Assembly (NCBI GenBank): GCA_008508345.1
Contig: QNGE01000992.1
Span: forward strand, 1-64,000
Length of the DNA stretch: 64,000 nt
From: Paragonimus westermani
Taxonomy: Eukaryota > Platyhelminthes > Trematoda > Plagiorchiida > Troglotrematidae
Direction: 5' to 3'
A program made the translations under genes and the position numbers. This document shows, one piece after another, positions 46,501-59,200 of the stretch. Position 1 is the first letter of the stretch; every line of letters begins with the position of its first letter. The notes below the pieces were generated by a model. That model saw only the letters and a list, made by a program, of their open reading frames with translations, did not search any database and was not told the DNA's origin.

Positions 46501-49500
46501 CAGGCCTTGTAATTGTATCATATTACATGCATAGATTGATTTGGTATGTTTTTGTGTATACACAAGCATGAAGGTTTGTAAACTATGATTGAAGCCCCCG
46601 CCTGTTTTATAAAACGGTCGATTTAAACGACCGAATTGTTCCTACTTCACTAAGCGCCGTACTGCGTAGCTGTTGTCTTACAAACAGTAGTCCACAACAC
46701 CGTACTCACCAGAGCTGAATTGGTCAAAGGATTTTCTCCATAGATAAGGAAAAACATTAATTTCAAACAGTCGATAAGCCTCTCATTGAAAACGTGCAGT
46801 TCTGCTTTCAGTAGGCCTGCCCACCTAAACGTATAACCGGTCAGCCCAGGGATTACCTTTTAAGCGGTTTGCTTCCAACATTGCCAAAGTACACTATGCA
46901 AATCAACGTGAATTTTGGTGTATTGCCAGTTTGTTCACCTTCCGTACCAGATGATCTTAAAGATGACCAATTTTATCAGGCACCTATTTGCTGAAAGATG
47001 CATTTCATGGGAATGTTCAGAAACCTTGCCCAGGGAATTCCCGTGTTCACGTGGGCTGTTATGCCCAGGTGTCGTCGACTTGGGGACTTAATTAATAAGA
47101 GAGTATCAAAAACATCCACCAGAGTTGCGAACTCCACCGTTATTTCCAGTTGTCAAGTTTTCTTTGCACATGAAATCTGTTTTCATGTTTCATGAGATAC
47201 GTATTAAACAACTGCTTGATACACATAAACCCAAATGGTATTTTTTTTCAGTGCTTCAACTTACATTCCAAGGCCATATTTTTCTTTGGTAATGACCAGT
47301 GAACTCTTTCCGTGAAATGATGTGCACTTCCAGAAGAGTTACCGCTCGACGCCGGATATTAATCAGTACGCAACATTATGCAAGCATCCATTGCTATGTC
47401 AACATTACATGTTACCATCTGGACCGTCCACAATCTATATGCTGGTTAGAAGATTTCTCACCTGTTGATATAAACAACCGTATCAAACACTCCATCGTCC
47501 ACCTTTCTGACAGTGCATACCAAACTAGCCGCGGGACGATAAAAACCGTTTCATATATTTAAACAAGACACCTCTAAAATGTTGGATGATGGATTGACAA
47601 ATCAATCCTGAGTGCCGCTCATTTCAACTATGTTCCAACTGTGAAGTCAGTTGAACCGGCTTCTCCTCTACTCTGGTTCCCCCAAAGCGTTTAATTCAGG
47701 TACCGTACAAATAAATTGCTACAGACACTTCCTCTCACTAGGACTATTGTGTTGTTGTACGACCACTGAGTGTAATCTGATGTTTGTGTGTTATTCAGTG
47801 GTTGTGGTGCGGTAAGATGCTTTTCGAACCCAGGCTTGCTACTGTTTACTCGATTTCCTATGCCAACTATTGAATGAATCCAGATGTGTACTAAGCAGCA
47901 CTCTTGTGAATGATTACGATTCAGTAACAGTGTAATTATAAGTGTCGATCACAGGTAGGATGGCTTGTTTTTGAGTAGGATAATATACCGTTTATCAGGA
48001 GATCCGTATCCTCAAAACAAATATACATCACTTGTGAATACAGGTCGAATGTTGACACCCAAAATCTCGCACATTTCTACTAAGTGGATTCAAGTCGGAT
48101 ACACAAACAGGTTAACGCACTAAGTTTAACACAGAATCGTATGTTTCTATTAAAACATTCGTAAACCATAGACAATTAGGCTTGTTACTTTGGATCGCCC
48201 CAGTAAAGTGTTCAAATCAACTAACTTTATGTACCTGTAGAATTCAGACTTTTAACTAATGGTGCACTCCCACTACAAGCCAGCTTATGATGTAGTGGGT
48301 AGCAAACACTTTCCCAAAACCTCTGGCAACCAAAGTGAGTGACTGCACACCTAAGCAGACAGGCGTGCAAGCGGCCACGTACTAGTGATATCCTACCGTC
48401 CTGTTCGCGAAACCGCAACGGATTTGCAAAAACCTGATAAAACAATTACGAAATGAACTGCACACCCCGGGTTGGGTCCAACCAACATTTGGCGTAGAGG
48501 CGAATGGCGGCGCCCCATCAGTTGGCTTTCAGACCAAACTGCGACTGCCCCCTACGCGTCTTGAACACCATATTTCAGAGTGCTTCTTGATCCGGTCATT
48601 CGAACTCTTTTTTTCTGTATGCACTTGCGTACATCTCCTGCTAATTTACCAATGCATCCCAGATCAATCTCGACAGTGTCACTTCCTTAAGATCGTGTGA
48701 CAAGCACTCCTAGCTTAGTCGCACAACACAGTTGTTGAAATTCACCGCTAAGTTGTTGCTGAAATCTTGCACAAGTAAGGTTTCAGATCAGTCGACCTAC
48801 TGGATTCCATCCACTGGAAGTTACAACAGCCATTGCTGAGTTGGCTTTGCATCACTTAGACCGCTTCAGGTCGGCACACAACGTCACAAAGGGTATGTGA
48901 AGCAGAGATGTTATGCTTCCTAATCGGAAGCAACGACGGAAACAGTAAAAATAGCAGTCGAGTTGCATGTGTTAATAAACACCACACCGCATATAGTTGT
49001 CGCGTTTACCCTTCAAACAAAGCTGAAATTTGAGTTCAAGCCTGACAGATGGACGATCACCAAGACCCTAGTGATACGCACCTCTCCGCCCACTTTGGTT
49101 ACCATAGTGTTGGACCACCCTTGTAACTAATCTTGGACATTGAACAATATGACCCCAACACTAAGTCGGAGATGCGCATTTGGCGACAAACCCATAATAA
49201 CATTACCATGAATTATTGGGACAGTTACTAACTGACACAGACAGATGGTGCATTACTGTTTCCAGGCCATCACACGAAATTGCGTGATTTGAGAACTTAG
49301 TGTAATGAACTGAACCTCATTTGTATGGTGGGGGTTACGTTATTTCCCGGGTGTTCACACAGTCGTTCATGTCGTATACCGGAGGAAACATCGATGAGAC
49401 CAGCGTGACACAAAACTTCAAAGGCAATATCTGGAATAGTGCAACCAACCTATAGCTTTATCATAATTAGATCTTAGGCGTTATCACCGTGCGTAGTGGG

Positions 49501-49621
49501 GGAACGCAGCGCAAAATATTTCATTTTTGGAACAACAAGATTATGTAAATTATATGACTATTTTGTTGCGTGTTATTCGCTTCGGATTCTCACCGAACCA
49601 CATGCGTAGAGCTACGACTAG
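46501..49621. other. No recognised gene or element
   Basis: Short frames only (46998-47195, 47299-47562 plus, 48227-48445 minus). TTTTCGAACCCAGG at 47822-47835 resembles a B box after CAGTGGTTGTGG, perhaps an ancient SINE head. Confidence 0.45.
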
Positions 49622-49834
49622 TCATTTCTTCTGGTGTGACAGCAATACATTGACGCACTGAACAACTTTTAACCGATAATAACTGAGAGTGTCAGTTCGC
49701 GATCTGGAGCCTGCACCCAGATACACGTAGACCACAAAAGGTTTCCAATACGTCCGGACTAAATGGATATGTCCATCGGGCACTTCCAGATACATCGAAA
49801 ACATTTCACAACTGATATCAGCAATCACACTCAT
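49622..49834 (-). CDS. Open stretch, possible exon
   Basis: The minus-strand frame reads CEMFSMYLEVPDGHIHLVRT, YWKPFVVYVYLGAGSRSRTD, ending at a stop at 49622. An AG after TTGCTGATATC (about 49808) could be an acceptor but has a poor pyrimidine tract. It lies 150 bp downstream of the better candidate at 50.1 kb on the same strand. A plus-strand frame overlaps. Weak. Confidence 0.2.
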   Translation of the reverse strand: MSVIADISCEMFSMYLEVPDGHIHLVRTYWKPFVVYVYLGAGSRSRTDTLSYYRLKVVQCVNVLLSHQKK

Positions 49835-49977
49835 CTAAGTTATCCGATGGATCTGCTACGCCAGAAGATATTGGGTACAGGTTCTTTCCTACCAATACAG
49901 TTCATGCATCTGGAGTTAGTAACAGGAAGAAGGAACATTGGGTTTGTGCGCCTCCGTTTGTACGCAAACAGAAATGA

Positions 49978-50156
49978 TCACACAAAGGTGATATGCTTGG
50001 TCAGATTGTCTGGCTCTAGGCGTTTCAGCAGCATGTAGTCCAGGTTCACAAGACAGGTTGAAATGAAGTGGCTTTCGCGACTAAAAATTGGCATGTGATC
50101 TGGCGCATATTCGAAACAAGTTGGGCTAAAGCCCAAATCACGGGCCGTAATTCCAA
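49978..50156 (-). CDS. Candidate 3' exon, unknown protein
   Basis: The minus-strand acceptor CTCTCAAATCTGTCCAG places the first exon base at 50156, with two bases completing the previous codon. The frame then reads GITARDLGFSPTCFEYAPDH, MPIFSRESHFISTCLVNLDY, MLLKRLEPDNLTKHITFV and stops at 49978. Composition, codon choice and alternation of polar and hydrophobic residues look like a real protein, with an N-glycosylation sequon (DNLT). No domain is recognised. No polyadenylation hexamer follows closely, and no upstream exon has been paired with it, so it remains a candidate. Confidence 0.35.
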
Positions 50157-51500
50157 CTGGACAGATTTGAGAGGTCAAACTTGAGCGATGTTCAGCTTTA
50201 AATAAACACCCCTGACTATCTATTAGAAGACAAATACTTTTGTCTAGACAACAAACATCAGTTCTGTCACAAATTAGATGGTTTCAAAGTGTTCAAATCA
50301 AACTGAGTAACATGAATATTGTTTTAAAAAAAAAGTCATTACGTACTTTGACTGGGTTCCGATAAATTACAATAATTGCGCAGTCATCTCCTCGATAACT
50401 GCGGAAACAATCTAGCTGACCGCTGGTCAGTGTTTGTCGTACCAGTTAGGTGGCGGATTGACGTGACTAATTGACTGACACGAAAGATGTCCATCCAGAT
50501 CCAAATGAGAAATGGACTATTTACATAACCTCCCCTGAATCACCTGCACGCGGATAATCATAACAAGATTCGGGAGGGGGGACATACCATATGGCCACGG
50601 TCATTTAAGAGTATAGCAGACAGATTTGACTGTTTGTCTTCCCTCCCCTTTGCATGTGAAATTGCACGAGTCGACTGGTCCTTTCCGTTGATCTACAAAA
50701 AACAATTGTTTACTTTCGTTCAGACGGGGGCCACAACGATCGACAAATCTGGTCAGCTGAAAATGTCTATCACAAATTTATTGCCACTAGTGTTGAAACG
50801 TCTAGCAAGATGGGTGATGGTACATCGTAGCTATCAATTTGTCCATCTCATGCTAGCGTGAGCTGTTACAATTTGTCTACCCAATTGCATGAAGCTGGGG
50901 GGGGGGGCAGTTCTTTTGAGAACCACTTATCTGATGGATGATCAGGGCAAAGAATACTGTCAATCAATTGTATTCCGTTGTCGTTTTCATGAATTACGTT
51001 CAAGCCAACCACTGTACGCGTGTACCCCCAAACAACCACTGTAACGGTAAGTATGCATCTCAGACTAAACCTATTGGTACTCTTCCAGTTGTGTTCACGT
51101 TTGCATGAGTGTTGATTAGAACACATTTTGTCGTATACTAATTCGCGGCAGGGTTATCTGTGAATGACACGAAATTTACCGGGATGCACAGTATACCACA
51201 AATACAAGTTAGTTGGATCGACTCATCTGTTGGATGTTGTAGTTAGCCTCCATATACCTTTGAGAGCTGGTACATGCACGTTTGTTGCTATTCTGAGAGT
51301 GATTATGGCCATCATGATGTACGGTTATCCAGCCAGATTGTTGCCTCTGAAAAAACACCAAATACGATATACCGTTCAAAATAACGAGCGTAGGCATATA
51401 CTCAAAAGGTCAACAGAAACTACTAACAAGTAATCTAAAATATATCGCCTTGCAGGTTTAATGAGATCAGCGATCTCGAACTGTCTCGGAAGTCCTAATC
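50157..51500. other. No recognised gene; G11 tract
   Basis: An 11-base G run lies at 50897-50907. Plus frames at 50634-50861 and 51164-51433 have no family likeness. Confidence 0.45.
50897..50907. repeat. G11 homopolymer
   Basis: Eleven G bases occur in a row on the plus strand. Confidence 0.95.
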
Positions 51501-51846
51501 GCGGGGTTATCGATTGGAGTTAACAGACAGTAACTGTGTCTCCTCTCGAGACGATCGGGCAACCTGATCATTGCTCACAAGCCAGAGTGGTTGAGCGTTC
51601 AGATTTGATAATTCGGACGTGTCTAATGTGAGGTCAATGGCGCAGTGGTTAACACGGTAGCCTCACGATTGGAATGTCCGGAGTTCAAATCTCGGTCGTG
51701 GCAACGATATGCACTACTCGAATCTAGTGCTTCTTTTCGAAAGACACCGGCTGGCTGGAAAGTCTATCTGAATGCGAACACTGCGATCAAATATGAGTGA
51801 TGGTCAACTTGAAAATAAACCAAATCCCCGACAACTCACCAGTAAT
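51501..51846 (+). mobile_element. Full-length tRNA-derived SINE, ribozyme core deleted
   Basis: This is one of two full-length copies sharing the 5' start GCGGGGTTATCGATTGGAG. The A box TGGCGCAGTGG is at 51638-51648 and the B box GAGTTCAAATC at 51681-51691. The ribozyme flanks are joined directly: GCACTACT runs into CGAATCTAGTGC at about 51718. About 25 nt containing most of CTGACGA, stem II and GAAAC are therefore missing. The tail continues to AAACCAAATCCCCGACAACT. The polymerase III promoter looks usable; self-cleavage is impossible. Confidence 0.9.
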
Positions 51847-52790
51847 CTAGAAACCGATTTCCCAGGAGAAACGGGTTCACCAGAGTGGATGACATTCTAT
51901 GCATCTAGTTGACGTTTGCGTGATATAGAAAAGACTTTTATTGGAAGCCACACCGTTCTAAACACAAATGACCTCAAGTGAAGGATGTCATATCTAGCAA
52001 ACGTCTTGTAAATGTAACTGTTTTCACACTGTAATTTTTTTTATCACGAAATGTATAATTTTTTGGAGATGCTTGATTAAATCAATATTACAGTTCTGAC
52101 GGAAGCATGATAAGAGACACAACTGAAGCAATACCAAAGTACATAAATCTGTTATTCGCTCACGGATTACATTTTGATGGAATTTCTATGTATACACCAC
52201 ATAGGGAGAAAATGACTGGTGGTTTTTAAAATAGGTTCTGCCATTACAGTTACTAAAAGCTGTTCTTTATTCAGGAAAACAATTCGTCATAGGTCGCGTG
52301 CTGCATTATTGCCTCACCACTGTCCCCCAATTACGCTTACCAAACTTATGGTAAGATAGCAGATTAACCAGTCCACCTTTCTTTTCCTACAAACACGTCC
52401 ATTATGCCATTTTTAACCTCTTGAAAGCATATAGTGAAATTGTCCCAAATCTAGTTTCTGATTCGCCCCACATTTTCTGCGGTCTGTTAACTAAGTAGAA
52501 CTCTCTCATTAGTACCAGACAGTTATTTAGACCTGTGTTTTTATCATGTATCTGCTCACACAGCTTCAGTTCTCTCCCACATCGCACTCACTCTGTTTAC
52601 GGAACGTAACACAACCAATATTGCACCGGTCACATGAGCTCATACGAACGGTATGTCAAATAGTTCGCAAGAAACGTTTGAATGAATGAATACTGGGCAA
52701 GCTCATATTCATCAAGTAGGCTCTCAACTAAAGTGATTATCCCGTACGTTTTGTCTAGAAGCATGCAAAAACAATCGTTGATCGATCAGC
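51847..52790. other. No recognised gene; possible missing 5' part of the Penelope copy
   Basis: The reverse transcriptase that should precede the GIY-YIG fragment downstream is not readable here in any frame, so the Penelope copy is probably 5'-truncated near 52790. Confidence 0.45.
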
Positions 52791-53252
52791 CATCACAATA
52801 GTATTTCGTAAACCGATGTACCTACCGTCACCCTTCAAGGGTGATGATATAATACCCTTGATATCACAAAAAACCAAGTCAACACTAAGCCGAACCTACA
52901 CGTCAGCCAAGCTCACTGTGTTGCACTCAACAATTCAAGTGCTACCAACTGCAAAAACAGATTCAGTGCTAACATTCACCAAATCAAACCATGTTGGTGA
53001 ATTTACCTGTATACGTGGATTACAGTGTGTAGGTCGCACAGTGAGGACATTACACAATCGAATCACGCAACACATCTCGAATTGGTTTCGGAATACCAGA
53101 ACGGGGACAGCTGGGAGTACCACATCAAAACAGTTGACTGAACCTGACAACACGGTGGGCTCTCCTACGGCTGTTCACGTTGTTTGTTACATTGCAAACA
53201 ATGACGTGTTTCCTGAGGCGCTAGCTATAGGTTTAAAGAGACCGTCCTCATG
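52791..53252 (+). pseudogene. Penelope-like element, GIY-YIG endonuclease fragment
   Basis: An open frame of 145 codons (52816-53253; the family reading starts slightly earlier, at RKPMYLP) matches the C-terminal part of Penelope-like polyproteins. PSPFKGDDIIPLI stands for the conserved linker motif LPFKGD. NHVGEFTCIRGLQCVGRTVR (residues 58-77) stands for the CCHH-type/GIY-YIG core with VGRT, H86 and W90 follow in QHISNW, and EALAI (residues 134-138) carries the metal-binding Glu of GIY-YIG nucleases. The first Tyr of the domain is replaced and the spacing after NW is irregular, so the nuclease is probably dead. The reverse transcriptase domain is missing, and a stop ends the frame soon after EALAI. 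In the family this domain nicks the target for insertion. Confidence 0.82.
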
Positions 53253-53253
53253 A

Positions 53254-55480
53254 ATCTAAAAGCAGATGATAATGAACCTAACACCTACCTAAGTATGTTG
53301 TTGTACAGGGGCCGATTGATAATTACATTTTCATCTTTAATGCTTCATCCCCTTTTTTCATACCAACTCCTTGCTTTTTTTGTTCTAAACTTTCTCACCA
53401 TGTTGACATCACCACTGTGCCTGGTTTACTGGTGTGAATCCAGCATGAATCGACTGGCTGCATTCTGATCACTTCAGTTGCTGATCCATCAGTCTAAGCC
53501 CGACATACGAATCGCTCACTCGTCTGTCAGTTTGCACGGTCCCAACTTCCCCACCACGTTGTTTATTTCGTTTATCTGTCCAAGGTGGATGGGAAAAAAT
53601 CAAAGATTCAGACGTACCGCACACACCATGAGTGCTAATTTGAGTAGGCCGATTAGTTCGGACTCCCAATTTTGTATCCGGGTCGATACTATGGCGAAAG
53701 CCTGCAACCAAGATTTTTCGTACAGTGAAAAAATTTGAATATTCAAACACCCACACACGTCCCTAGTACAGTGTTGGGATCGCTATCCACGCGGGCGGTT
53801 TTATTTTGCTTGTAGACGCCCAGTTCTTTATTTATTGGGTTACCATTTTGTATGCGTCACTTACGCGAACGACCGAAATGTTGTTCGGGCACACATCGTG
53901 CGTAACAAGTGTGCCCACATTCAGTTTCATTCGGGGACAAAGCTGCTTCAAACGCAATTACAAGTTCGCAAGAATTGTTGGTTAGAAAGTGCTCAAATGA
54001 ATTATCCTCTCTTCCAGCATTCTAAAGTGGACGGTCGATAACTTTTTTGCTGTTAACTACATCTTTCGCGAACACATTGCCCATCGTAGCAAATAGTACA
54101 GAAAATCGTTATCGCTCGTATTGTTGTACAGCCTCAACAAACTATAACGCGTAATCGACTCAGATAGAAGAATCCAGCAGGTTTTTTTATAGCGAAAATA
54201 TACATGTTACAGTAACGTGTTCACCTTGCCTCAAAACCTTGAGTCACACTTTATGGTACATTATTAATGTAACTCAAAGTCGAATTCATAGAGAGACTTG
54301 GAAAACGTGATTTGTTGTATTGTAACCATAGCGACCTCGGGGGTTTTCGAAGGAGTTTAACTCCGAGAAGACAACTGCCTGAAGAAGCAGTGAATTGTCT
54401 GTTTCATTTTGAACTGGTCAGTCAGTCCCGGAAATATTGCAATTTTGGTTTGTCGCTGTAAATGTGTCCCCCGTTCGCCCCATTGTTTCGGGACTAATTC
54501 GGTAAGAATTCCGTACGGCACTGGGTACAGTTCGTTCTGTTTCATTCACCATACAAGCATACACGGAACCTCATCCACTTTGGACAAGGTGATTCGTGAG
54601 CTAATTAGCACGTGGGTGACGCCTTACAATAGAAGCGTGTAACCCTCTAGCACGATGACGGGAAATGGGCCTAGATCCGTCAGCCTAAATGACTTACAAA
54701 CACGTTTGCATAATACACATGACCTCTGGCCCATTCCAGCCCTGCGTTTTCGTGAACTTCAGTTAAAATTAGGTTGTTGGGTCTTATGTTTCTGGCCCGA
54801 CAGATTTGTCGCAAAGTATGTGAAGAGGATGTACAATAACACAGTTTTTGGAATGCATGCTCAGGCATGGATGGAGGTGCCGTCGTGAAAAACAGTCGTT
54901 TTTCTATTCTACACACATAGGGAAACAATATCCTTCGACATGCGAAAATTCCGACCTTGAACCGTACCCACTTTGGGTAAGCCTGTCGCTCAGCTCCATT
55001 GTAGTAGTAACTCCAGCAAACGTTTGTGTTGATGTCGAGTTTTAGAATTACTAACTCATCACCGGATTCTTCATCAGTCACACTGTCCGATTGGACTCAC
55101 ACAATCAGGTAGCGGGTTGTCATAATTCAGGTTACAGAACAGAATAGACAAAACTGAGGAGTCCATAATTGACGGGTTTTCGGGAAAGTTCATCCATAGG
55201 AAGTCAGTTGTATAAACCAGCACTTCAGGTGACTCACGTCAAGGTTTGACAGTTCCATATGCTTGCGCGAATTGTGTATGAAGGTTAGAAAAAAGCGGAT
55301 AATCAGTTAATGTCATGAGCTTTAAACGGGTCACGAACTGATAGAGGATGGCAGTGTTGCTGACATACAAAGTGTTCATTGGTGTCTAGTGGTTCATGCT
55401 TGCTCAGGCTTCAAGTGGTTTGGGGATAAATTCACCCAGTTAATTTAATAGTGATGTCTCCTACATTCTCCTTCATCGGT
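53254..55480. other. No recognised gene; one open stretch on minus 54680-55081
   Basis: The minus frame 55081-54680 (133 codons) begins MTDEESGDELVILKLDINTN and could include a first exon with a donor at AAG-GTCGGA near 54955, but no homology supports it. Facing plus frames overlap it. No terminal repeat of the Penelope copy was found in 53254-53760. Confidence 0.35.
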
Positions 55481-55679
55481 TCTCTGCTTTCGTTGTGATT
55501 ATTTCTTGTGCCTGACATCTTGTGTGTCCCTCTTGACGTCTGTAGGAACTGAAGATGCGTTCAACATGCACCCGACCTCTGTCAAACCCATGATAAACTG
55601 TATCGGGTGGACTCAATTGTTCAACTTGTATACAGATAACTACTTCACGGGGTTGCACCGTCTTTCATGTTGCGCTTGA

Positions 55680-56280
55680 AGTGACGACCCGAAATTATTC
55701 GCTCCGGGTCAGTCTAGCTAACTATTTCTCTTGTCTCCCTCTCTCGTTCTCGGCCTCGTGCCTCCTTTAACCAACCCCCCGTCTCACAACCACCAGACGA
55801 GATTGTTAACACCCCTGTCCCAATATTTCCTCACCCCCACACGCCAGCATCGCCCAACCCTTGCCGGAGGTCTAATCAATTTACTGCTCTTCCCATCTGG
55901 CACCCACCTGTCCAGAGTTTTTGGCGATTCATGGCCTAGCAGTGAACAGATAAGGGTGGCATGCTTTTTCAATCTCTCCCAATGAACAAAAACCTGTCCG
56001 GCTACCCAGCTGAAACGGGTCAGAGCGCCAAACCGTCAAACCAGCCAGCCATGTAAGCATGAATGTATGAAGACTAGGTTCATGTGGAGGAAGACACTTC
56101 GATCCCGATGGGAGTGGAGTCACGGTGTCGTCACTGAATTGACTTGTTTCGAAAGGGTGGGGAAAATCGCGGGCAATGCAACAGTATCAGTGGCCGTAGT
56201 GAGTACACCCGATCCGGCAGGAATGAGAAAACTAGCAAGCATTGTTGTCTTTAATCCGAACTTTACGTCTTGAGTTGATT
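55680..56280. other. Pyrimidine- and C-rich block of unknown origin
   Basis: 55720-55900 is strongly C-rich on the plus strand, unlike its surroundings, and is preceded by a GACCCG/CGGGTC inverted repeat at about 55686-55710. Open frames on both strands follow from this composition. It may be part of an LTR or untranslated leader of a retroelement; no protein supports this. Confidence 0.3.
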
Positions 56281-59200
56281 AGTAATCTGGTCTATTTTAA
56301 CACACTAATTTATTTAATTCATTTACACATAGCGCAGTTCAGGTGGCATGAACATGTTCGTTTGTATATCATTAACCAATTTAATCCATTGTGTCGGAGG
56401 TGCACAAGTACGTGATCTTATTGTTTAGCCCACCTGTTTGTCCTACCCCACAACATCATGATTTCCGCACAAATGGAAGCTTGTGTCAATGTTTAAAATT
56501 TGTCTCATATTCGGTAAACTGGTCAAAAATCCAAGTACAAATACAAACTAATACAGGCAGTAGCCCCCATTGATGTACCCGAACATTATATTGAGAAAGA
56601 CGATGAAGCTGATGAGAAACTGTGCGAGGAAGATAGCGAGTGTTTCTTAAGCGTTGAAGCTTGTGGCAAGTAGGACTGCAGAACCAACCCGAAAAACCAC
56701 TGAACGTTAATGTAATTTACAGGTTAGGTGGGTTAATTATCATGCTATCTGAGATACTACTTTGGTTCTGGGAAGTTTTAATCATGTTAGCCAACAACCA
56801 AAACAATCAGATTGTGTCGTGCTTTATTGTCATTCTGCTAATTATCGTCCACCATAAGATGGTGTATTCAAACTAGAATGCGGGCTTTGCAGATGGCAAA
56901 AACTCAAACCTAAATGATGATTACATGCTAAGCCGGTCACTTTATCACCATTCTAGCATTACTCGATTAGTATTATGTAACTGGTTGATATGACCAGGGT
57001 TCACATCCACAACATTAGGTCAGAACAATTCAGACTACCTTGAGTTCATGGTTATCGGGAGATGATGTACAACTCAAATCAGTAACAAGTCAGAAGGTGT
57101 ATTTAAAATTACACACACTGAAAACATTTTTAGTTACATACTCACTGTCATGCCAAACGAATTTGTATACAAATCACGATAAAATCATAGAACACTAGCA
57201 AGCCAGGTTATATAAAGAAACACTTTTCAAACGCATTACAAACTTAACGTTGCCACACAGATAAACGGATAACCTGATTGTGGTCCGACCCATTATTTCA
57301 ATAAGTCTGTTTTCAGGGAAGAAATTTGCGCGATATCTGGTATAGAATCAGTCAGGATTCATGGCTATATGTAGTCTATCGGGACAGTTGTAAACCTATC
57401 GATTCGGGGCAGAAGAAGACAGAATATTGAAGGTTTGCTCCAATTAAGACTGGTTGTGTTCACAAATAAGTGATGGTTGGCAAATTATACAACTTACAAT
57501 CAAGTGAACTCTGAGCACGCGATTTAACCGTTAGCAGATACCATGCCATAATACGGTAGCTCATACAGTTCGGTGAGGCGGTACAGAATAAACAAAAAGG
57601 AGAGAGTTCAAACCAGAGTTCACAGTACCAACTCGGTGTATGTTACGTGTAACAGTATGAGAAATTTTCGGTCAGTGTTCAATGTAATCAGTACATGTGG
57701 ATGTACAGCACGATAACTTGACCAATGGGGTGTAGGTATGGGAGCAGTTCAGATTGAATTTGTGCAGGTTGTGGATGGGTAGAGTTGTGGTAGAGCAGGG
57801 GAACCGGCTGTAGAGGTTAGGTGGTTCGATCTTTCTGGCAGTCCTTGGCTGTCGTGCTCTCATTTTCGCTTGTATTGATCCGAACGTAATTTTCATTGAC
57901 TCTGGCCAGAATAGACATCTGGTTTCTCTTAATTTAAGGTTTTGAGGTTGTATTGTGTGGCCATACTAACATATGAAATGCCATTCAGCGTCATCATTTC
58001 TCTAGAAACTCATCAACTAAACATTACAGCACTAGATACAGGTGGTTGCTTGATGTTCCTTGTATATTGACCGGGCGATATTTGGACAACCACTAGAAAG
58101 AGAGGGGGAAGGTGGGGTGGAAAAACAGCCTATAACAACACGGTAGTGAAAAAACAAACTATGATTGAATTGGCATCTTTTAAATCCAAGGAGATTTGTG
58201 GCAAAGTCAGCGGTTCGATGCAGATGAGTAATTAACAAACATTACGTAACCTTGGTATCTGTTGACTGTTAACCAACAATTTTCGAAAAGATGCACTGTT
58301 GAGATGTTGAGCTGCAGAAGACAGAACTGACCTATACGTTGAGGCAAATGAAGGAAATTAAATTAAACGAAGTTAAACAGTACAACTTAGACACTGCAGT
58401 TATCACGTCTGTTTAATCCAGCGTATCTGGCAAGTGACAACCAACGTACTTTGTGCAGTCTAGTTTGTCAGCTTGAATGAAACTTGCAATTAGTATTTGT
58501 AAGCTGGATGTTTTGTTCGGTTGCAACATTGTCAAATTACACACTTGGAAGAACCATGTAATTGTGCACCGGTGACACACTGTGTCTGTTGTTGCGTTTG
58601 TTTCGGTTCTTTAAGTCGCTATATTGGTAGTCACTCAAGGAGCTCGCGAGAAAACCTCGAGGTCTCAGTGTGAAAGAGGATAGCAGACGGATCCGTCAAC
58701 ACCGCGGGGCTTCTATAGAAATGATACCTTTTCTTAGACGGGACCCCTACAAAAAGAGGGTACAGTAGCTGTAAACCTATAATCCATGTGTCTCAATCGT
58801 ACCTCGTTGTACATATCAGATACATATGGAAATTCCAGAAACTGATTAAACCTAGTTCCACGAAAGTCATCACAAAGTATCTTGTAAAGCTTCAGTGTTG
58901 CGCAATCATGTCGCTACAGTTCATTTCCCCTTGGATCTCAAGCTTCGATCACTCATCTCTTGAACTGAAGACTTTAGCAAATCCACAGTAACTCCAAATT
59001 ATTATGATAGGAAATTTCTTACAATGCTATCAGAAAAATGACCTCCGGTTTTCAGTGGTGTATGTCGCGTCTGCGTTTCTTGGTTATCTCATCAATCCAT
59101 TAAGTCAGACTTTTTACTAAGTTATTTGTGGCTGACGCTTTAAGGGCCCAGCTGGTGTCCATGAACTCATTTAGAAGCTCCCAATGGTGTGTCCTGTAAT

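Noticed and set aside
55155..55195. CTGAGGAGTCC resembling Sm-alpha ribozyme
   Set aside because: No GAAA and no stem I partner follow; eleven matching bases alone are not enough.
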